A model generated the notes under the pieces. The model did not search any database. It had not been told where the DNA came from and saw only the letters and a program-made list of their open reading frames with translations. The translations under genes and the position numbers were made by a program. Of a DNA stretch of 9,813 nt, positions 5,720-9,813 are shown one piece after another. Each line of letters starts with the position of its first letter. The first letter of the stretch is position 1. Source of the DNA: DAOTUB01 sp034437455 (lineage in GTDB: Bacteria > Chloroflexota > Anaerolineae > B4-G1); the NCBI GenBank assembly GCA_034437455.1, contig DAOTUB010000059.1, forward strand, positions 1 through 9,813. Direction: 5' to 3'.

Positions 5720-6388
5720 GTGCGCGTGTGGGACGTCAACCCGGGGTATTTGAATCGCCAGAGCTTGCTCGGCGAGCACCGAGAGATCCACGCGATCGTT
5801 TCGATCGTCATTCACGGCAAGAAGGGCTACGCCCGCCACCCCGAGACGCTGCGCTGGAAAGAGAGGTTGGCGGCGCTCAAGCAGCGGCACGCTCTGGTCG
5901 TCTCGGAGATGCGGCTGCGGGGCTATCAACATCACAGCCCGGTGACAGCGCCGGGGCCGCTGGTTTGGCCCGCCGAGTTCGTCGACCCGCCGGCGAGCCA
6001 GTTCGCCATCCTCGAAGAAAAATACCGCGACCGAGAGCCGGGCCGCATCCCACTCCCTCAGAGCGCACGACAACTCTGGGCGCAGCATGAATACTCCATT
6101 CTGGCGCGCGACCCGCCGTATCGTCGCCGGGACACGCTCCCTTTCGAGCAACTGGCTCTCGAGTGCGTTGGGATGCTGAGAACCCGCCCTTCGGAGGAGC
6201 TTGTGATGGACGCGCTGCGCCGTATGTGGGAGCGTGTGTCTCAATTTGCCGAGAATATCCCAGACGATCCTGTCGCCTTGATCGAGGCCATTCGAGATTT
6301 GTCTTTCAGGCATCATGCGGTATACTTGCTGGAATCAACTGCTTTGAGCGATCTGCACACCTGGGTTTCGGCGCCCCTCGCTGATTGA
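5720..6388 (+). CDS. Pyrimidine dimer DNA glycosylase (T4 endonuclease V-like)
   Basis: A 222-residue protein of the Pyr_excise family, which cleaves the glycosyl bond at UV-induced pyrimidine dimers and nicks the abasic site. The N-terminal half carries the family pattern: MRVWDVNP, LLGEHREIHAI, GKKGYARHPETLRW and RGYQHHSP. By alignment with T4 endonuclease V (AEYREL), Glu22 is the catalytic acid and Arg21 the neighbouring DNA-contact residue. The C-terminal part (about 80-222) is longer than the 138-residue phage enzyme but reads as the bacterial family extension (EPGRIPLP, LWAQHEYSILARDP). The GTG start is chosen because MRVWD is the family N-terminus; a second in-frame GTG lies two codons later. 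No strong ribosome site is visible, and the gene begins nine bases after the previous stop, so translation is probably coupled. It is the last gene of the four-gene operon. Confidence 0.85.
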   Translation: MRVWDVNPGYLNRQSLLGEHREIHAIVSIVIHGKKGYARHPETLRWKERLAALKQRHALVVSEMRLRGYQHHSPVTAPGPLVWPAEFVDPPASQFAILEEKYRDREPGRIPLPQSARQLWAQHEYSILARDPPYRRRDTLPFEQLALECVGMLRTRPSEELVMDALRRMWERVSQFAENIPDDPVALIEAIRDLSFRHHAVYLLESTALSDLHTWVSAPLAD

Positions 6389-6458
6389 GAACCGACGAAC
6401 CAGGGAATGCGGTCAATTGCCTGGAGAAAAATCAACCAAAAGGGATGCAGGAGTGCTT

Positions 6459-7742
6459 ATGGTTAGTCTATCTGAATTTGAGCCCTGGTGGCGTTTTGGC
6501 TTTGCCCTGTTGATTGGGGCCTTGATTGGATTGGAACGAGAATTCTACCAGCAAAAGGAAGAATCCCCGGATTTTGCGGGCATCCGAACGTTTTCTTTGA
6601 TCGCTCTGCTAGGCTCCGTCTCATCATTTCTCACGGATGATTTTGGAATCGCTCTGACGGCTCTGGCGCTGGGGGGATTGGTTCTGATGACCACCGTCAG
6701 CTATTACGGAGCCTTGGGGCGCAGTAAAACTGAAACGGGTATCACGACCGAAGTCGCAGCGATTCTGACCTTTCTTTTTGGCGTCTTGGTGATGGGCGAT
6801 CATGCCTTGATCGCTATCGCTCTCGCCGTGGTTACTTCCCTCTTATTAGCATTAAAAGGCAGGCTGCACGAATTTATCCGGGATATGAGTCCGGAGGATA
6901 TTCACGTAACCCTTCAATTTGCTCTGGTTGCCGCTGTAATATTGCCGTTGCTTCCCAATCGCACCGTCGATCCACTGGGATTGTTGAATCCTTTCCAAAT
7001 CTGGTTGATGGTTGTATTCGTTTCGGGCATAGGTTTCAGCGGTTACGTGTTGATGAAAACACTCGGTCCTTCTCAGGGGATCAATCTCATGGGTATCCTG
7101 GGTGGATTAGCTGGTAGTACAGCAACGACGATCAGTTTTTCTTCCGCCAGTCGGGAATACCCTCGTATGGCTCATCATTATGCGCGGGCCGTCGTTCTGG
7201 CTTCCACGGTAATGTTTCCTCGGGTGTTATTTCTGATCCTGGTCATCCACCCCCCTTTGGCCCTCAAGGTCATCATCCCACTCATCTTGATGTTGATCAC
7301 TGGATTATTCTCTATCTTTGTCATTCAAAAAAGTGACATGACAGAAAAAGCCACGGTCCACCCCGAGTTCAAAATCACAAACCCTCTCAAATTATCAACA
7401 GCGATCAAGTTTGGCCTTTTATTCGCTCTGGTGTTGACGATAGTGGAATATGCCCAAACGTTTTTAGGATCGTCTGGTGTGTACTTGGCCAGTTTTCTCA
7501 CCGGGCTGACAGATGTCGACGCAATAACACTCAGCGTAACTCGTCTGGCTGAACAGGCCCAATTAACGTCCGACGTGGCCGGAGTGGCTGTGATCATCGC
7601 TGCTCTGATGAATACAATCTCCAAAGGGGCAATTTCCTATTTTTCCGGCTCTCCAGAACTCCGACGCCCAGTCATCCAGGCATTTATCTTGATGACACTG
7701 GTCGGCGCAATCTCTGGGGGACTGGTTTTTTATTTGCTGTAG
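6459..7742 (+). CDS. MgtC/SapB-DUF4010 family integral membrane protein
   Basis: A 427-residue polytopic membrane protein. The N-terminal part has the MgtC/SapB signature: LIGALIGLERE (18-28) and FAGIRTFSLIALLG (39-52) with further helices to about residue 145. The C-terminal part matches DUF4010: GGLAGSTATT (215-224), FPRVLFL, and LTGLTDVDAITLSVTRLA starting at 347. This two-part architecture is well known, but its transport or regulatory activity is not established; MgtC itself is linked to magnesium limitation and ATP synthase control. ATG 6459 is chosen over an upstream in-frame TTG (6417) because AGGAG (6449-6453) lies five bases before it and the family N-terminus starts there. By eye the gene is near 50% GC, with many TTT, ATT and TTA codons, against clearly GC-rich neighbours. 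This suggests separate ancestry. The 70-bp gap before it has no terminator or clear promoter. Confidence 0.9.
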   Translation: MVSLSEFEPWWRFGFALLIGALIGLEREFYQQKEESPDFAGIRTFSLIALLGSVSSFLTDDFGIALTALALGGLVLMTTVSYYGALGRSKTETGITTEVAAILTFLFGVLVMGDHALIAIALAVVTSLLLALKGRLHEFIRDMSPEDIHVTLQFALVAAVILPLLPNRTVDPLGLLNPFQIWLMVVFVSGIGFSGYVLMKTLGPSQGINLMGILGGLAGSTATTISFSSASREYPRMAHHYARAVVLASTVMFPRVLFLILVIHPPLALKVIIPLILMLITGLFSIFVIQKSDMTEKATVHPEFKITNPLKLSTAIKFGLLFALVLTIVEYAQTFLGSSGVYLASFLTGLTDVDAITLSVTRLAEQAQLTSDVAGVAVIIAALMNTISKGAISYFSGSPELRRPVIQAFILMTLVGAISGGLVFYLL

Positions 7743-7801
7743 AATAAGAGCGCAGAGCCACGGCTAATCGTCGTTGGCGAGAAGCAATAGGAGGGAATCG
7801 A

Positions 7802-8641
7802 ATGACCATCAGAATCGTCACCGACAGCACGTGCGATCTGCCGGAAGATATCGCCGCCAAGCACGGCATCCGTGTCGTGCCCCTGTACATCAACTTGGGC
7901 GACGAGAGTTACCTGGACGGTGTGGACATTTCCCGCGAGGAATTCTACGCCCGGCTGCCTGATTGCGACCCGGCCCCGAAGACGGCGATGCCGGGGATGC
8001 AGATGTTTCTCCGAGCCTACGAAGAACTGGCGGCGGAGGGTGCGACAGAGATTTTGTCGATCCACATCTCTGTCAGCCTGAGCGCGACGATCAACACGGC
8101 AAAGTTGGCTGCGCAGGAGGCTTCGGTCCCGGTGACCGTCCTCGACTCGGGGACGCTCAGTATGGGGACCGGCTTTCTCGTGTGGGCGGCGGCGGAGGCT
8201 GCTGAGGAAGGGCGCTCAATGGACGAGATCGTCGCTCTGTTGGAAGAGCAAGGCTCGCGCACGCACGTCTTTTCCGCGCTCGACACGCTCGAATTCCTCC
8301 GGCGCAGCGGGCGGATGCACCGAGTGCTGGCCGCCCTGGGCAGTTGGCTGCAGATGAAGCCGCTGCTCAAGATGCACCAGGGGAAACCGACAGCCGAGAA
8401 GGTGCGCACAGCCCAAACCGCCACCCTGCGGCTGATCGCCCTGCTCGAAGAACAAACGCCGCTGGAAAAAGTGGCCCTGGTGCACACCCACTCGCTCGAA
8501 AAGGCCGAAGCGCTGCTCCAGGAATCCCGCCACCTCTTGCCCGCAGGGGAGGTGTTGTCGGTAGACATCACACCGGTCTTGGGGACGCACCTGGGACCGG
8601 GAGCCGTCGGCTTTGCGTGCGTCTCTGCGCGCAACGAATAG
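7802..8641 (+). CDS. DegV family lipid-binding protein
   Basis: A 279-residue protein of normal DegV length. It has IVTDSTCDLP at the N-terminus, PKTAMP (59-64) where the family has a Thr that contacts the lipid head group, LSAT (93-96) in place of the usual LSGT with Ser94 kept, DTLEFLRRSGR (161-171), MKPLL (185-189) and GTHLGPGAVG (261-270). DegV/FakB proteins bind a single fatty acid; in Firmicutes FakB presents it to the kinase FakA for phosphorylation. No FakA-like kinase is encoded in this window, so whether this one feeds a kinase is unknown. ATG start with AGGAGGG (7789-7795) six bases upstream. It follows the MgtC/DUF4010 gene by 59 bases with no terminator, and the epimerase gene follows after 18 bases. 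Confidence 0.92.
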   Translation: MTIRIVTDSTCDLPEDIAAKHGIRVVPLYINLGDESYLDGVDISREEFYARLPDCDPAPKTAMPGMQMFLRAYEELAAEGATEILSIHISVSLSATINTAKLAAQEASVPVTVLDSGTLSMGTGFLVWAAAEAAEEGRSMDEIVALLEEQGSRTHVFSALDTLEFLRRSGRMHRVLAALGSWLQMKPLLKMHQGKPTAEKVRTAQTATLRLIALLEEQTPLEKVALVHTHSLEKAEALLQESRHLLPAGEVLSVDITPVLGTHLGPGAVGFACVSARNE

Positions 8642-8659
8642 CACAAGGGAGGAACGAGA

Positions 8660-9586
8660 ATGCGAGTCATCATCACCGGCGGCACAGGGCTAATTGGCCG
8701 GGCGCTGGCCGCCAACCTGGCCTCAGACGGACACGAGACCATCGTGCTCAGCCGCGCGCCCGAACGGGTGACCGGCCTGCCCCCTGGCGTGCGCGCCGAG
8801 CGTTGGGACGCCCGTTCCGCCACGGGATGGGGCGCCCTGGCCGACGGCGCCGACGCCATCGTGAACCTGGCCGGCGAGAGCCTCGCGGGCCGTTGGACGA
8901 CCGAGCGCAAGCGCCGCATCCTAGAGAGCCGGCAGAATGCCGGTCGCGCCGTCGTGGAGGCGGTGGAGCAGGCCAGCGTCAAGCCCCGCGTCGTCGTCCA
9001 GGCCTCGGGCGCGGGCTACTATGGCCCTCGCGGCGACGAAGAGATCACCGAGGAAGCGGGGCCGGGGAAGGATTACCTGGGGAGGACGGCCATCGAGTGG
9101 GAGGTATCCACCGCGCCGGTCGAATCTTTGGGTGTGCGGAGGGTGGTCATTCGTACCGGCGTCGTGCTCAGTACAGCAGGCGGTGCGTTCCCGCCGCTGG
9201 TGCTCCCATTCCAGTTCTTTGTCGGCGGGCCGCTGGGGAGCGGACGGCAATGGTTCCCCTGGATTCACATCGCCGACGAGGCGCGCGCCATCCGCTTCTT
9301 GATCGAGCACGAGTCCGCCAGCGGCCCGTTCAACCTGACGGCGCCCAACCCGCTGACCAACGCCGAGTTTGGCCGGGTGCTGGGCCGGGTGCTACGGCGG
9401 CCCGCCTTTGTGCCGGCGCCAGCCTTTGCCCTCAAGCTGCTCCTGGGCGAGATGAGCACCGTCCTGCTCGACGGCCAGCGGGCCGTGTCCCATCGCCTGC
9501 AGGACCTGGACTTTACCTTCCGCTTCCCGGATGCAGAGGCGGCGCTGCGGGACCTATTGAAAAAGGATAAGCGTTCAGAGAAATGA
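8660..9586 (+). CDS. TIGR01777-type NAD(P)-binding epimerase (SDR39U1/YfcH family)
   Basis: A 308-residue extended short-chain dehydrogenase/reductase. The nucleotide-binding glycine motif GGTGLIG is at 7-13, the family motif NLAGESLAGRWT begins at 69, and SGAGYYG (116-122) holds the Ser/Tyr region of the active site. FPWIHIADEARAI and FNLTAPNP match the substrate-side strands, and the last 50 or so residues (LLLGEMSTVLLDGQRAV to the end) are the DUF1731 tail typical of this subfamily. The natural substrate is not known; the family is annotated as sugar-nucleotide epimerase by homology only. ATG start with a GGGAGGA site at 8647-8653, six bases upstream. It is likely co-transcribed with degV. 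The stop codon abuts a long palindromic repeat. Confidence 0.92.
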   Translation: MRVIITGGTGLIGRALAANLASDGHETIVLSRAPERVTGLPPGVRAERWDARSATGWGALADGADAIVNLAGESLAGRWTTERKRRILESRQNAGRAVVEAVEQASVKPRVVVQASGAGYYGPRGDEEITEEAGPGKDYLGRTAIEWEVSTAPVESLGVRRVVIRTGVVLSTAGGAFPPLVLPFQFFVGGPLGSGRQWFPWIHIADEARAIRFLIEHESASGPFNLTAPNPLTNAEFGRVLGRVLRRPAFVPAPAFALKLLLGEMSTVLLDGQRAVSHRLQDLDFTFRFPDAEAALRDLLKKDKRSEK

Positions 9587-9683
9587 TTCGGGTGTGTTTC
9601 ATTTCGGTTGGAGGTAGTCGCGGTTTCCATACCGCGCGCTATGGAAAGCGCGGCTACTCAATCCATTTGAAACACACCCAAAT
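9586..9683. repeat. 98-bp near-palindrome with paired TTCCAT-loop hairpins
   Basis: The outer arms 9586-9601 and 9668-9683 (GGGTGTGTTTCA and its complement at their core) match at 15 of 16 positions. The centre holds two hairpins in opposite orientation: 9619-9636 (CGCGGT, loop TTCCAT, ACCGCG) and 9635-9652 (CGCGCT, loop ATGGAA, AGCGCG). They share two bases, so the whole can also fold as one cruciform. The element starts on the last base of the epimerase stop codon, so it forms that mRNA's 3' end. No T-run is present. The same hairpin occurs at 179-196. Confidence 0.8.
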
Positions 9684-9685
9684 GA

Positions 9686-9726
9686 GTAACCGTTCAGCCA
9701 TTGACATAGGAGCGCCGGTTGAGTAG
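9686..9726 (-). repeat. Composite interspersed repeat, right copy (first part)
   Basis: Read on the minus strand this gives CTACTCAACCGGCGCT (9726-9711), nine bases, then ATGGCTGAACGGTTAC (9701-9686). These match 79-94 and 114-129 with one change each. Continuing on the minus strand, the TTCCAT-loop hairpin at 9652-9635 follows, as it does at the left end. Confidence 0.7.
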
Positions 9727-9813
9727 CTTCGCAGCGCCAGCGGAGAAGCGTATCGAAACCAAGCGGGTCTTGTCGGGACAATTTGGCTTCCGGGAGCCGC
9801 TTGGCTTCGATAC
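9717..9813. repeat. Palindromic repeats at the right edge
   Basis: GGTTGAGTAG (9717-9726) and TATCGAAACC (9751-9760) bracket a GC-rich imperfect palindrome. This resembles a repeat I recall as frequent in actinobacterial genomes. A second inverted repeat overlaps it: 9750-9766 and 9797-9813 are complementary over 17 bases with one mismatch and enclose two small hairpins (TTGTC/GACAA near 9770-9781, GGCT/AGCC near 9785-9798). The element reaches the window end and may continue. No gene is visible between 9587 and 9813. Confidence 0.65.

Noticed and set aside
6389..6458. Intrinsic terminator or promoter between the glycosylase and MgtC/DUF4010 genes.
   Set aside because: Only a 5-bp CCAGG/CCTGG pairing is visible, with no T-run, and no -35/-10 pair of reasonable spacing was found.
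8344..9570. A 408-residue + strand frame overlapping degV and the epimerase gene.
   Set aside because: It is rich in Arg, Gly and Ala with no domain pattern, as expected from the alternative frame of high-GC genes; both overlapped genes have full family motifs.

Overview
The window comes from a GC-rich bacterium, most likely a member of the Chloroflexota (Anaerolineae-like). The main clue is the secreted multiheme cytochrome at the left: its C-terminus ends in YLPLVIR, a tail I know as a hallmark of exported Chloroflexota proteins. The gene set (DegV, a CrtC/AttH-like protein, MgtC/DUF4010, a DUF523-DUF1722 protein) and abundant palindromic intergenic repeats fit this, but lineage is an inference. 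All eight genes lie on the + strand. No RNA gene, CRISPR array, transposase or integrase was found.

Layout. 1-215: no gene; interspersed repeat sequence ending in a hairpin directly before the first ribosome-binding site. 216-1808: exported five-heme cytochrome c. 1809-2007: intergenic, mostly a 106-bp palindrome. 2008-3711: TTG-started fusion of a LysE-type exporter with a CrtC/AttH-like lipocalin-fold domain. 3712-4038: no intact gene; a tandem duplication carries a second copy of the last 28 codons of the fusion gene plus its downstream hairpin. 4039-6388: a tight four-gene operon encoding a small DUF1475-like membrane protein, a DUF523-DUF1722 (TudS/YbgA-like) protein, a small DUF4345-like membrane protein and a T4-endonuclease-V-type pyrimidine dimer glycosylase. 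6459-7742: an MgtC/SapB-DUF4010 membrane protein of clearly lower GC than its neighbours. 7802-8641 and 8660-9586: a DegV lipid-binding protein and a TIGR01777-type SDR epimerase. 9587-9813: no gene; palindromic repeats.

How the genes may work together. The four-gene operon looks like a UV or nucleobase-damage module. YbgA (DUF1722) is encoded beside photolyase in E. coli, DUF523 includes the thiouracil desulfidase TudS, and here the partner is a pyrimidine dimer glycosylase. The cytochrome and the exporter-lipocalin fusion are envelope functions with no obvious partners in view. DegV and the epimerase are 18 bp apart and probably co-transcribed.

The most unusual items are the LysE-CrtC/AttH fusion, the near-perfect duplication of its 3' end, a DUF523 domain with serine in place of its third conserved cysteine, and a covarying hairpin family (TTCCAT loop). 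That hairpin forms part of a composite repeat present at both ends of the window in opposite orientations.
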